Source: Reichenbachiella sp. 5M10
GTDB lineage: Bacteria; Bacteroidota; Bacteroidia; Cytophagales; Cyclobacteriaceae
Reading direction: 5' to 3'
Length of the DNA stretch: 64,000 nucleotides
Assembly (NCBI RefSeq): GCF_002742335.1
Contig: NZ_MDGR01000007.1
Location: forward strand, 1,430,501-1,494,500
Under the pieces are notes generated by a model that worked only from the letters and a program-made list of their open reading frames with translations, ran no database searches and was not told the origin of the DNA. This document shows positions 1 to 8,292 of the stretch, piece by piece (within the stretch, counting starts at the first letter, position 1; the number at the start of each line of letters is the position of its first letter). The position numbers and the translations under genes were made by a program.

Positions 1-1
1 G

Positions 2-3000
2 GTTACGATATTGTTACTCCTTGCTTGTGTCATTTGGGGTTTAGTCACAGCGCCTTTTGGTTGGAAGCTTGACTTCCTGCCGAGTGATCCGGTACCTGTG
101 GATGCTATACCCGATATAGGAGAGAATCAGCAGATCGTGTTCACCGAATGGATGGGTCGTTCTCCCCAAGATATCGAAGATCAGATCACTTACCCGTTGA
201 CCACCTCTCTGTTGGGAATTCCCGGGGTGAAGTCTATTCGTAGTTCTTCGATACTTGGAGCGTCGAGCATTTACATTATATTCAGTGAAGAGGTAGAGTT
301 TTATTGGTCACGTTCGCGGATATTGGAGAAGCTCAGTTCCTTGCCAGCGGGACTTTTGCCGAATGGCGTACAACCTACTCTCGGACCTGATGCGACTGCA
401 CTGGGGCAGGTCTACTGGTATACGCTGGAAGGGCGCGACCCTGAGGGCAATCCTACGGGAGGATGGGATTTGCATGAGTTGCGCAAGGTGCAGGATTTCT
501 ATGTCAAGTACGGCCTGAATGCTGTCGAAGGAGTCTCAGAGGTGGCTTCTATCGGTGGGTTTGTACAGGAGTATCAGGTAGATGTCAACCCCGAAGCGTT
601 GCGTGTCTATGGTATCTCGTTGCAACAGGTGATATCTGCTGTCCGCCAGTCCAACCGTGATGTGGGTGCCCAAACGATCGAAATCAATCAGGCTGAGTAC
701 CTGGTGCGAGGTTTGGGATATGTTCGTTCGGTAGAGGATCTCGAGCAGGCGGTAGTGACGGTCAGTGACAATGTCCCGATTCGCATCCGAGACATCGGTA
801 TAGTTGCTCTTGGTCCAGCTACACGTCGTGGACTACTGGACAAAGACGGGGCAGAAGTCGTCGGCGGAGTAGTCGTAGCACGCTACGGATCCAACCCTTT
901 GGCAGTGATCACGGAAGTCAAAGACAAAATCAAAGTGCTCTCTGCGGGATTACCCAAAAAGACTTTAGCCAATGGAGTAGAGAGTCAATTGACTTTGGTG
1001 CCCTTTTATGACAGGACCCAGTTGATTCACGAAACCTTGGGTACGCTAGAGGAAGCACTATCTCTGGAGGTTTTGATCACCATACTGGTGGTGATCGTCA
1101 TGGTACTGAATCTGCGTGCGTCGCTGATGATAGCGAGCTTGCTGCCGATCGCGGTGTTGATGGTTTTCGTCGCGATGCGCTATGTTGGAGTGGATGCCAA
1201 TATTGTGGCTTTGTCGGGGATTGCTATTGCGATCGGTACGATGGTGGACCTAGGGATAGTCCTGTCAGAAAATATCATCCAACATATCCGAGAAGCCCCT
1301 GCATCTCAAAACCTCAAAGAAACAATCTATAAGGCAGCTGCCGAAGTGAGTGGGGCCTTGGTCACGGCAGTAGCGACGACTGTGGTTAGTTTCATTCCTG
1401 TGTTTGCGATGGAAGCCGCCGAAGGCAAGCTGTTTCGTCCGTTGGCCTTTACCAAGACCTTTGCTTTGCTTGCTGCATTGTTTGTTTCATTGATTATCCT
1501 GCCGACATTGGCGCAGTGGTTTTTTGGGATCAAAATCCATAAAAAAGCTGTCGCCAAAGTTCTCCATGCTCTACTTGTCATGGTAGGGTTTGTGGCAATG
1601 TTTTGGGTGTCGCTGTGGGCAGGGCTATCACTTCTGGCTTTTGGTGTGGCGTGGTTTGTTCGTGTGTACAGCGGCTACCGTCACTGGGTCATCAAGCATG
1701 CAGCAGTTTTGATCGCGGTAGCTTCGGTGACGTGGTTGCTAGCCAAGTACTGGATGCCACTAGGGGTGGGAGAGTCTACTGGGCTCAACTTCCTCTTTGT
1801 AGCACTGGTACTGGTGCTGATCTTGGGTGGGTTTGCCTTGTTGGAAAAATTCTATGGTCGGATTCTTGATTGGTGTTTGGCACACAAAAGAACATTTCTG
1901 GCGCTACCGACGACTGTGATTCTCTTTGGAGCGATGATTTGGATTGGGTTTGGGAGTGTCTTTGGCTGGATGGCCAAGGGGTTGGATGTCGTGGGAGTGA
2001 ATCTACGAGCTATTGATGCATGGTCGGCGATGACACACACTTTCCCTGGGATCGGAAAGGAGTTTATGCCATCACTAGACGAAGGTAGTTTCCTGCTGAT
2101 GCCAAGCTCAATGCCCCATGCAGGGATGAGCCAAAACAAGCGTGTGGTACAGCAGCTTGATATGCTGGTCGCCAACATCCCCGAAGTAGAACTGTCGGTG
2201 GGTAAGATGGGGCGTGCCGAAACAGCACTCGACCCTGCCCCCATCTCTATGTACGAAAATGTGATCAACTACCGTAGTGAGTACCGGATTGGAGCAGATG
2301 GGCATCGTCAGCGGTATTTGGTGGATGATCACGATAATTATGTTTTGACGCAAGTCATGGATCGCAATAAGGCTACCAGACGCTGGGTGCTGGATAGGCA
2401 CAAGAAATGGCTCGCCATGGATACCGATACCGTGTATTTGGACGACAGACTGCAACCCATCGGTAGAGTAGATGTAGCATTGGGCTATGAACGTATCGTG
2501 CGACATTTGGTGCCAGATCAAGAAGGAGAGTATTTTCGAAACTGGAGAGAAGAGATACAATCTCCCGATGATATTTGGGAGGCTATCGTGGCAGTGACCC
2601 ACCTGCCAGGCGTGACATCTGCTCCTAAACTGCAACCGATAGAGACTCGACTGGTCATGCTACAGACGGGGATGCGTGCCCCTATGGGAATCAAAGTCTT
2701 TGGACCGGACTTGCAATCCATCGAGGATTTTGGAATGAAGCTGGAGGAGGTGTTGAAGCACGTGCCATCGGTCAAGACCGAAGCGGTATTTGCTGATCGT
2801 ATTGTAGGCAAACCCTACATCCACCTCAGAATTGACCGAGAGTCTATCGCTCGCTATGGACTGAGTATAGAGGCCGTACAGCAGGCCATCGAGACGGCAG
2901 TAGGCGGGGTGAAAATCACCGAGACGGTAGAGGGGAGGGAGCGTTTTCCGGTACGTGTACGCTACCCGAGAGAGTTGCGTGATGATCCCAGCACCTTGGC

Positions 3001-3883
3001 GGACATCTACATTCCTACGCCGGTGGGAGTACAGGTCCCGATGAGCGAACTCGTCCATATCGAGTACGCACAGGGGCCACAGATGATTAAAAGTGAAGAT
3101 ACCTTTTTGCTGGGGTATGTCCTCTTGGACAAAAGAGATGGGTATGCCGAAGTAGACGTAGTGGAGGCAGCCCAACAGTATATCCAGGATCAGATTGATC
3201 AAGGGGTCTTGGTGGTGCCAGCGGGAGTGAGTTTCAAATTTTCTGGGAGTTACGAAAACCAAGTAAGGGCGGAGAAGCGTCTGGCAATCATTGTTCCTGT
3301 CGTATTGGTGGTTATTTTCATGATCCTTTATTTTCAGTTCAGATCCATTTCCACGTCGTTGATGATTTTTGCAGGGATAGCGATGGCTTTTAGTGGGGCT
3401 TTTTTGATGCTTTGGCTGTACGGCCAGAGCTGGTTTCTGGATTTTTCATTCATGGGGAGCAACATGCGGGACTTGTTTCAGCTCCATACTGTCAACCTCA
3501 GTGTCGCTGTATGGGTAGGATTTATTGCCTTGTTTGGGATCGCTACGGACGATGGAGTACTGATAGGTACTTATTTGGACTATAGTCTGGCAAAAAATCA
3601 GCCAAAGACCATCGATGCAGTTCGACGCTCTGTTCGTGAGGCGGGGAGTAGACGTATCAAGCCAGCGATCATGACCACTGCTACGACAATCATTGCACTA
3701 TTGCCTGTACTCACGTCCAGTGGCCGAGGGTCAGATATCATGATCCCAATGGCGATACCCGCTTTTGGCGGAATGTTCGTAGCAGCGATTACGTATTTTA
3801 TCACTCCTGTATTGTACAGTTGGAGGGAAGAAAGAAAATTGAATAAAAGAACAAATGACAAAGGCTATGAAAATGCAAGATGA
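2..3883 (+). CDS. cusA: CusA/CzcA-family heavy-metal RND efflux pump (5' partial)
   Basis: This is the inner-membrane proton-driven pump of a tripartite metal exporter, probably for Cu(I)/Ag(I) given the neighbours. The frame is open to the left edge, so the first residues, probably 10-25, lie outside the window; the TTG at 11 is not a convincing start. The N-terminal DAIPDIGENQ motif after the first membrane helix, the DPAPISMYE stretch and the EFMPSLDEG loop (around residue 684) are hallmarks of the CusA/HME subfamily. The visible 1,290 residues exceed the ~1,040 of E. coli CusA. The excess lies mainly in extra hydrophobic segments at about 500-660 and a charged periplasmic insert at about 760-860. 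The 3' end overlaps possible early starts of the TolC-like gene, indicating an operon. Metal specificity is inferred. Confidence 0.93.
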   Translation, partial: VTILLLLACVIWGLVTAPFGWKLDFLPSDPVPVDAIPDIGENQQIVFTEWMGRSPQDIEDQITYPLTTSLLGIPGVKSIRSSSILGASSIYIIFSEEVEFYWSRSRILEKLSSLPAGLLPNGVQPTLGPDATALGQVYWYTLEGRDPEGNPTGGWDLHELRKVQDFYVKYGLNAVEGVSEVASIGGFVQEYQVDVNPEALRVYGISLQQVISAVRQSNRDVGAQTIEINQAEYLVRGLGYVRSVEDLEQAVVTVSDNVPIRIRDIGIVALGPATRRGLLDKDGAEVVGGVVVARYGSNPLAVITEVKDKIKVLSAGLPKKTLANGVESQLTLVPFYDRTQLIHETLGTLEEALSLEVLITILVVIVMVLNLRASLMIASLLPIAVLMVFVAMRYVGVDANIVALSGIAIAIGTMVDLGIVLSENIIQHIREAPASQNLKETIYKAAAEVSGALVTAVATTVVSFIPVFAMEAAEGKLFRPLAFTKTFALLAALFVSLIILPTLAQWFFGIKIHKKAVAKVLHALLVMVGFVAMFWVSLWAGLSLLAFGVAWFVRVYSGYRHWVIKHAAVLIAVASVTWLLAKYWMPLGVGESTGLNFLFVALVLVLILGGFALLEKFYGRILDWCLAHKRTFLALPTTVILFGAMIWIGFGSVFGWMAKGLDVVGVNLRAIDAWSAMTHTFPGIGKEFMPSLDEGSFLLMPSSMPHAGMSQNKRVVQQLDMLVANIPEVELSVGKMGRAETALDPAPISMYENVINYRSEYRIGADGHRQRYLVDDHDNYVLTQVMDRNKATRRWVLDRHKKWLAMDTDTVYLDDRLQPIGRVDVALGYERIVRHLVPDQEGEYFRNWREEIQSPDDIWEAIVAVTHLPGVTSAPKLQPIETRLVMLQTGMRAPMGIKVFGPDLQSIEDFGMKLEEVLKHVPSVKTEAVFADRIVGKPYIHLRIDRESIARYGLSIEAVQQAIETAVGGVKITETVEGRERFPVRVRYPRELRDDPSTLADIYIPTPVGVQVPMSELVHIEYAQGPQMIKSEDTFLLGYVLLDKRDGYAEVDVVEAAQQYIQDQIDQGVLVVPAGVSFKFSGSYENQVRAEKRLAIIVPVVLVVIFMILYFQFRSISTSLMIFAGIAMAFSGAFLMLWLYGQSWFLDFSFMGSNMRDLFQLHTVNLSVAVWVGFIALFGIATDDGVLIGTYLDYSLAKNQPKTIDAVRRSVREAGSRRIKPAIMTTATTIIALLPVLTSSGRGSDIMIPMAIPAFGGMFVAAITYFITPVLYSWREERKLNKRTNDKGYENAR

Positions 3884-3917
3884 ACAAAGTGTGCAAAGTC
3901 TTCATGGTAAAACGCAA

Positions 3918-5174
3918 ATGAAGGGTGCATGGTGGACGCCCTCCAGGTCTATGGGTATCATATGGATAGGGCTTTGGCTGTTGGCGCTCCCGACAATGAG
4001 TCAGTCTCTGGAAGAGTATCTGCAGATGGCGGGAGAAAACAACCCTGGATTGAAAGCCGAATATGCGGCGTTTGAAGCAGCCATGCAGCGTGTCGCCCAA
4101 ACCAATGCCTTGCCCGATCCTACATTGTCGTTTGGGTATTTTGTCAGTCCGATTGAGACTCGACTTGGCCCTCAGCAAGCAAAACTATCGTTGATGCAAA
4201 TGTTTCCTTGGTTTGGAACGCTGCGTGCCAAAGAGGATGCTGCGACACGACTTGCAGAAGCGAAGTATCAGCTGTTTTTGGATGCGAGATACGAGTTGTT
4301 TTTTCAAGTCAAACAAGCCTACTATCTGATCTACGAAGTAAGGGAGCATATACGTTGGCAGGAGGAGAATTTGGAGATTTTGTCCACGTACAAAGCATTG
4401 GCAACTACCGCCTTTTCGAGTTCGAATGGGAGTATGGTCGATGTGATCCGTACCGATATCATGATGGAAGATACTCGCACCAATATTCGTTTATTGGAGC
4501 AACAAATCATGTCGTTAGAGTTGAAATTCAATCGACTGCTCCATCGTCCAGACTCACTGTCTGTCGTGATCGTGGATACGCTTGCACTGAGGTCAGAGTC
4601 GGAGACCGAAGTACGAGATAGTTTGCTCGCTCGGCATCCGAGAGTACAAGCGCTAGAGTTGCAGCAGCAGGCTGCCGAGTCGAGCGAGATTTTGGCACGA
4701 AAAAGCAGTGGTCCACAATTTGGTGTTGGGTTAGAGTATGCCTTTGTCGGTCAGAGAGAGGATATGGAGGTGCCTCACAATGGTCGGGACGTATTTATGC
4801 CAATGGTGACGATGACACTGCCGATGTTTCGGGGCAAGTACAAGGCAGCGGTGCGGGAGGCTCAGTTCAGTCGGCAAGTGCTGGAGTCACAGAAGGCTGA
4901 GTTGACCGACGTATTGACGATAGAGTATGAAATGGCGCTCTATGCACTCCAGCAGTCCGCGCAGTTGTTTGGTCTGTATGAAGAACAGGTCGTCAAGACC
5001 AAACAAGCCATCGATTTGTTGTACAGCGCATACAGCAACTCGGGGAAGGATCTCGAAGAAGTATTGCGTATGCAGCAGCAATTGCTCCGATACGAAATGG
5101 AAAAAGCTACAGCGATCAAGAATCATCGCATCGCTCAGGCACAGTTGGATTATCTCACTACCAAATCAGAATAA
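3918..5174 (+). CDS. TolC-family outer-membrane efflux channel (CusC-like)
   Basis: This is the outer-membrane channel partner of the RND pump and adaptor that flank it. The protein has a short basic N-terminus, a hydrophobic signal segment ending near TMSQ, then SLEEYLQMAGENNPGLKA, typical of the first OEP helix. Long amphipathic helices follow, with the usual OEP repeat structure. The ATG at 3918 is chosen because it gives a normal signal peptide. In-frame ATGs at 3855 and 3867 would overlap the pump gene and add a hydrophilic leader before the signal. The stop is 1 nt before the adaptor start at 5176, so the genes are probably translationally coupled. Family assignment is firm; metal specificity comes from context. 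Confidence 0.9.
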   Translation: MKGAWWTPSRSMGIIWIGLWLLALPTMSQSLEEYLQMAGENNPGLKAEYAAFEAAMQRVAQTNALPDPTLSFGYFVSPIETRLGPQQAKLSLMQMFPWFGTLRAKEDAATRLAEAKYQLFLDARYELFFQVKQAYYLIYEVREHIRWQEENLEILSTYKALATTAFSSSNGSMVDVIRTDIMMEDTRTNIRLLEQQIMSLELKFNRLLHRPDSLSVVIVDTLALRSESETEVRDSLLARHPRVQALELQQQAAESSEILARKSSGPQFGVGLEYAFVGQREDMEVPHNGRDVFMPMVTMTLPMFRGKYKAAVREAQFSRQVLESQKAELTDVLTIEYEMALYALQQSAQLFGLYEEQVVKTKQAIDLLYSAYSNSGKDLEEVLRMQQQLLRYEMEKATAIKNHRIAQAQLDYLTTKSE

Positions 5175-5175
5175 A

Positions 5176-6933
5176 ATGAAGGATGTAAGTAAACAAACAG
5201 TAGTTGTGGCTTTGGCCACATTGCTGCTAGGGTTTTTGGCCGGATGGCTGTTGATGGGGGAACATTCGTCTGAAGCAGGTCTAGCAGTGCATACGAGTGA
5301 AGTGGCGCATCAAGAGTGGACTTGTTCGATGCATCCGCAGATTCGTCAATCAGAGCCTGGGCAGTGTCCTATCTGTGGGATGGAGTTGATCCCTGTGTAC
5401 CAAGAGACAGAGACTGCTAGTCCGCTCGAAGGGATCAAGCTGTCGTCTACCGCTATGCAGCTAGCGAGTGTGCAGACGGCTGCTGTACGTAGGCAGCAGC
5501 CAGTCAAGGAGCTGCGGCTCTCGGGCACCGTCCAACCAGATGAGCGCCGAGTGTCCTCACAGACTTCGCATATCACCGGCAGGATCGAAGCACTCAAGGT
5601 CAACTACACAGGTGAGTACGTCAGGAGAGGACAGGTGATAGCATATGTCTATTCGCCTGAGCTAGTAACAGCACAGAGGGAACTGTTTGAAGCCAATAAA
5701 ATTAGAAATACACAGCCTGCCTTGTATCAAGCAGCCCGAGACAAACTCAAAAACTGGAAGCTGACTGATCGTCAGATTGATAGCGTTTTGGAGTCTGGCA
5801 AGCCTTTGGACAATTTTCCGATTCTGTCAGATCTCAATGGGGTAGTGATCGACAAGAGAGTCAATCTCGGTGACCATATCCAGCAAGGAGAAGCGCTCTT
5901 TGAGGTAGCAGATTTGTCGCAGTTGTGGGTGCTGTTCGATGTGTATGAGCGCGACATGTCTTGGGTCAAGGTAGGAGATCGTATGACTTTCGCGGTACAG
6001 TCTCTACCAGGTAGTCAGTTTCAAGGAAAGGTGAGTTTCATCGATCCGGTCATTGATTCGAGATCTAGGGTTGCCAAAGCGAGAGTCACTGTGAGCAATA
6101 CTGAAGGTCGTCTCAAACCAGAGATGTTTGTCACAGGAGAGCTAGAGAGTCCTCTTGAAGAGGTAAGTCCTACTATCGTCGTACCCAAATCCGCCGTGAT
6201 GTGGACGGGAGAGCGTTCGATTGTCTATGTCAAAGTAGGACAGGGGGAGTTTGTCCTAAGAGAAGTGATCCTTGGTCCATCACTAGGCGATCGATACATG
6301 ATCCAATCTGGATTGAGAGAGGGAGAAGAGATCGTGATACATGGGACGTTTAGCGTCGATGCTGCTGCTCAGTTGGCCGGTAAACCGAGCATGATGAATC
6401 AAGAGGGTGGAGTTATGCTTGCTGGCCATCATCATGCAGGTATGGATGGTGCTAGTGCTCCGAAAGAAGAATCTACCTTGAGCGCCAAAGCTCAAATAGC
6501 TCTAGAGGTTTTGTACAAGGATTACTTTCGGATGAAGGATGAGTTGGTGCGAGATGATTTTGTACAAGCGAAAGAAAGGGGAGAGCAGCTATCTGCAGAT
6601 TTGTCTCAAATCCCTATGTCGTTATTCGCTACCAGTACTCACGAAACTTGGATGACTACCAAAAGGCAGTTGGAAGAGCCTCTAGCACGAATCCATGCCT
6701 ACAAAACCATAGCAGAGTTGCGTACAGGGTTTATTGAAATCTCGGAAGCCATGATTGGTATGACGGAGGTTTTTGGCACAAATGAAGAGGAGCTCTATGT
6801 ACACAAATGCCCGATGGCCAACCGCAATCAAGGAGCTATTTGGATGAGTGAAGAAGTAGAAGTCAACAACCCCTACTTTGGGAGTGAAATGCCTAAATGT
6901 GGAGAAGTAATCAAACGTTTTACCCGTCAATGA
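5176..6933 (+). CDS. CusB-like periplasmic adaptor with heavy-metal-binding and DUF3347 domains
   Basis: This is the membrane-fusion protein that would connect the RND pump to the TolC-like channel. The 585-aa product starts with an N-terminal membrane anchor (about 8-27). A heavy-metal-binding zinc-ribbon-like domain follows (WTCSMHP ... CPICGMELIP, about 50-75), then the barrel-sandwich and beta-barrel domains of HlyD/CusB adaptors (about 90-400). A C-terminal DUF3347 domain is recognised by YVHKCPMANRNQGAIW and NPYFGSEMPKCG. The reading frame is open upstream to 4927, but ATG 5176 directly follows the channel gene's stop and gives a proper anchor. A His/Met-rich linker (GHHHAGMDG) near residue 420 may also bind copper. 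Fusion of an adaptor to DUF3347 is a common Bacteroidota arrangement. Confidence 0.92.
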   Translation: MKDVSKQTVVVALATLLLGFLAGWLLMGEHSSEAGLAVHTSEVAHQEWTCSMHPQIRQSEPGQCPICGMELIPVYQETETASPLEGIKLSSTAMQLASVQTAAVRRQQPVKELRLSGTVQPDERRVSSQTSHITGRIEALKVNYTGEYVRRGQVIAYVYSPELVTAQRELFEANKIRNTQPALYQAARDKLKNWKLTDRQIDSVLESGKPLDNFPILSDLNGVVIDKRVNLGDHIQQGEALFEVADLSQLWVLFDVYERDMSWVKVGDRMTFAVQSLPGSQFQGKVSFIDPVIDSRSRVAKARVTVSNTEGRLKPEMFVTGELESPLEEVSPTIVVPKSAVMWTGERSIVYVKVGQGEFVLREVILGPSLGDRYMIQSGLREGEEIVIHGTFSVDAAAQLAGKPSMMNQEGGVMLAGHHHAGMDGASAPKEESTLSAKAQIALEVLYKDYFRMKDELVRDDFVQAKERGEQLSADLSQIPMSLFATSTHETWMTTKRQLEEPLARIHAYKTIAELRTGFIEISEAMIGMTEVFGTNEEELYVHKCPMANRNQGAIWMSEEVEVNNPYFGSEMPKCGEVIKRFTRQ

Positions 6934-6936
6934 ATT

Positions 6937-6957
6937 AATTTAACCACGGGGTAAATT
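6937..6957. promoter_or_regulatory. Imperfect palindrome upstream of the DUF3347 lipoprotein gene
   Basis: The arms aatttaacc and gggtaaatt (8 of 9 pairs) flank a 3-nt spacer, 50 nt before the ATG at 7007. The size and position fit an operator for a dimeric metal-responsive regulator. It is a single copy, so this is only a suggestion. Confidence 0.3.
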
Positions 6958-7006
6958 TTAAGTTTAGAAAGTGAAATCGAATTTTAATCAAGAATAGATA
7001 AACAGT

Positions 7007-7570
7007 ATGAAAAGAAAAACAATATCTACACTCCTTATGGGAGTATATCTAGGAGCAGTCGCTTGTAGTGGTCCTAGCAAGAGTACAGAAGATCAAGCGG
7101 ATTTGACAGAAACCAAAGGGTTGGAAGAAATCAGTGAGGAGACGATCGAGACGACTGTGCCTGAGGCTATGATGACACAAGAGCAGGTTCGGCAAGTGGT
7201 GGCTGGTTATTTGTCAATCAAGGATGCACTGGTGAAGTCAGATTCTGTAGCGGCTGGTGTAGCGGCAAGCGAGATTGTGCCTATCCTCGATGGCAGGGAG
7301 GAGTTGACACTCAAGCTCAAAGTGGATGTGGAATACATTTCGGATGGAGTGGATTTGGAGGCACAGCGTTCGGCATTTTACAAACTCTCCGAGAATGTAT
7401 ACATGCTTGTCAAGTCGACCGATGCGATGGATGTGCCACTCTACCGTCAGTATTGTCCGATGGCTCGTCACAACGAAGGTGCATATTGGTTGAGTACCGA
7501 GAAAGAAGTGCTCAATCCTTATTTCGGAGACCAAATGCTCCGATGTGGATCTGTCAAAGAAGAAATTTAA
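7007..7570 (+). CDS. DUF3347-domain lipoprotein
   Basis: The 187-aa secreted protein has a signal peptide ending in a lipobox-like GAVAC and an acidic linker. A DUF3347 domain follows, with paired helices and the closing motifs YCPMARHNEGAYW and NPYFGDQMLRCG. The same domain closes the upstream adaptor, so the locus encodes DUF3347 twice. The domain is common in Bacteroidota copper-resistance loci. The conserved Cys and Met residues suggest periplasmic Cu(I) handling, perhaps delivery to the adaptor, but its biochemical role is inferred. A 73-nt gap and a palindrome separate it from the adaptor gene, so it may have its own promoter. Confidence 0.85.
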   Translation: MKRKTISTLLMGVYLGAVACSGPSKSTEDQADLTETKGLEEISEETIETTVPEAMMTQEQVRQVVAGYLSIKDALVKSDSVAAGVAASEIVPILDGREELTLKLKVDVEYISDGVDLEAQRSAFYKLSENVYMLVKSTDAMDVPLYRQYCPMARHNEGAYWLSTEKEVLNPYFGDQMLRCGSVKEEI

Positions 7571-7579
7571 AGAGTCTAA

Positions 7580-7610
7580 GCACCTGAGAAATCTCAGTTC
7601 TCTCAGGTGC
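7580..7610 (+). terminator. Perfect 10-bp stem-loop after the DUF3347 gene
   Basis: The arms gcacctgaga and tctcaggtgc form a 10-bp stem with an 11-nt loop, 10 nt after the lipoprotein stop and about 30 nt before the regulator gene. No T-run follows, so it may be an mRNA-stabilising or processing hairpin rather than an intrinsic terminator. Confidence 0.45.
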
Positions 7611-7638
7611 TGTTGTCCTCCATGGTTGTCAAGTGAAT

Positions 7639-8223
7639 ATGAACACACTCAAAAGCTCTCAGTCTACATTACATATCAAAAATATGGTATGTCCAAGATG
7701 CATTGCTTCGGTCGCAGAAGTACTCGCTGATTTGGAGATAGATACGGATGAGGTGCGCCTAGGAGAAGTTCTGTTGTCAGCACAGCTTACGAAAGAAAAG
7801 AGTCAGCTCTTGGCTCAGCGACTGAATGAACTCGGTTTTGAACTGTTGTTAGACCATAAGACCAAAATTATTGCAAAGATCAAGTCCATCTTGATCGAGA
7901 GCATTCATCTGTCTCAAGACTACCCCAAAGTGAATTACTCGACCTTGCTTGCAGAAGCATTGCATCAGGACTATGCTACGCTGAGTCGTTTGTTTTCGAC
8001 ACACGAAGGGGTGACCATCGAAAAATTCATCCTCAGTCAGAAAATCGAACGAGTAAAGGAGCTGTTGTTTTATGATGAAATGACCTTGTCACAAATTGCT
8101 ATCACCATGCATTACAGTAGTGTAGCTCATCTCTCTGCGCAATTCAAAAAGGAAACAGGGATGACGCCAAGTCAGTTTAAGAAAAACAAGCAGCCTGGTC
8201 ATGTCTCACGGGACCAGATTTAA
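7639..8223 (+). CDS. HMA-like metal-sensing AraC-family regulator
   Basis: The 194-aa protein pairs an N-terminal HMA-like module (IKNMVCPRCIASV, with a CxxC metal-binding pair near residues 18-21) with a C-terminal AraC-type double helix-turn-helix (about 95-185). The second HTH carries SQIAITMHYSSVAHLSAQFKKETGMTPSQF. AraC regulators usually carry a sugar- or effector-binding cupin, so using a metallochaperone fold as the sensor is distinctive. It sits between the efflux operon and copA, so it is very likely the local copper-responsive activator. ATG 7639 is preferred over GTG 7633. Confidence 0.85.
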   Translation: MNTLKSSQSTLHIKNMVCPRCIASVAEVLADLEIDTDEVRLGEVLLSAQLTKEKSQLLAQRLNELGFELLLDHKTKIIAKIKSILIESIHLSQDYPKVNYSTLLAEALHQDYATLSRLFSTHEGVTIEKFILSQKIERVKELLFYDEMTLSQIAITMHYSSVAHLSAQFKKETGMTPSQFKKNKQPGHVSRDQI

Positions 8224-8292
8224 TCCCAAAATCTGTAAGGAATACGCATAATCCTATAAATGGAATCATGAGTAATTGGAGACCTTTACTTC

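Noticed and set aside
4927-5175. N-terminal extension of the CusB-like adaptor
   Set aside because: The extension runs through the TolC-like gene and has no signal peptide; the ATG at 5176 gives a proper membrane anchor right after the channel stop.
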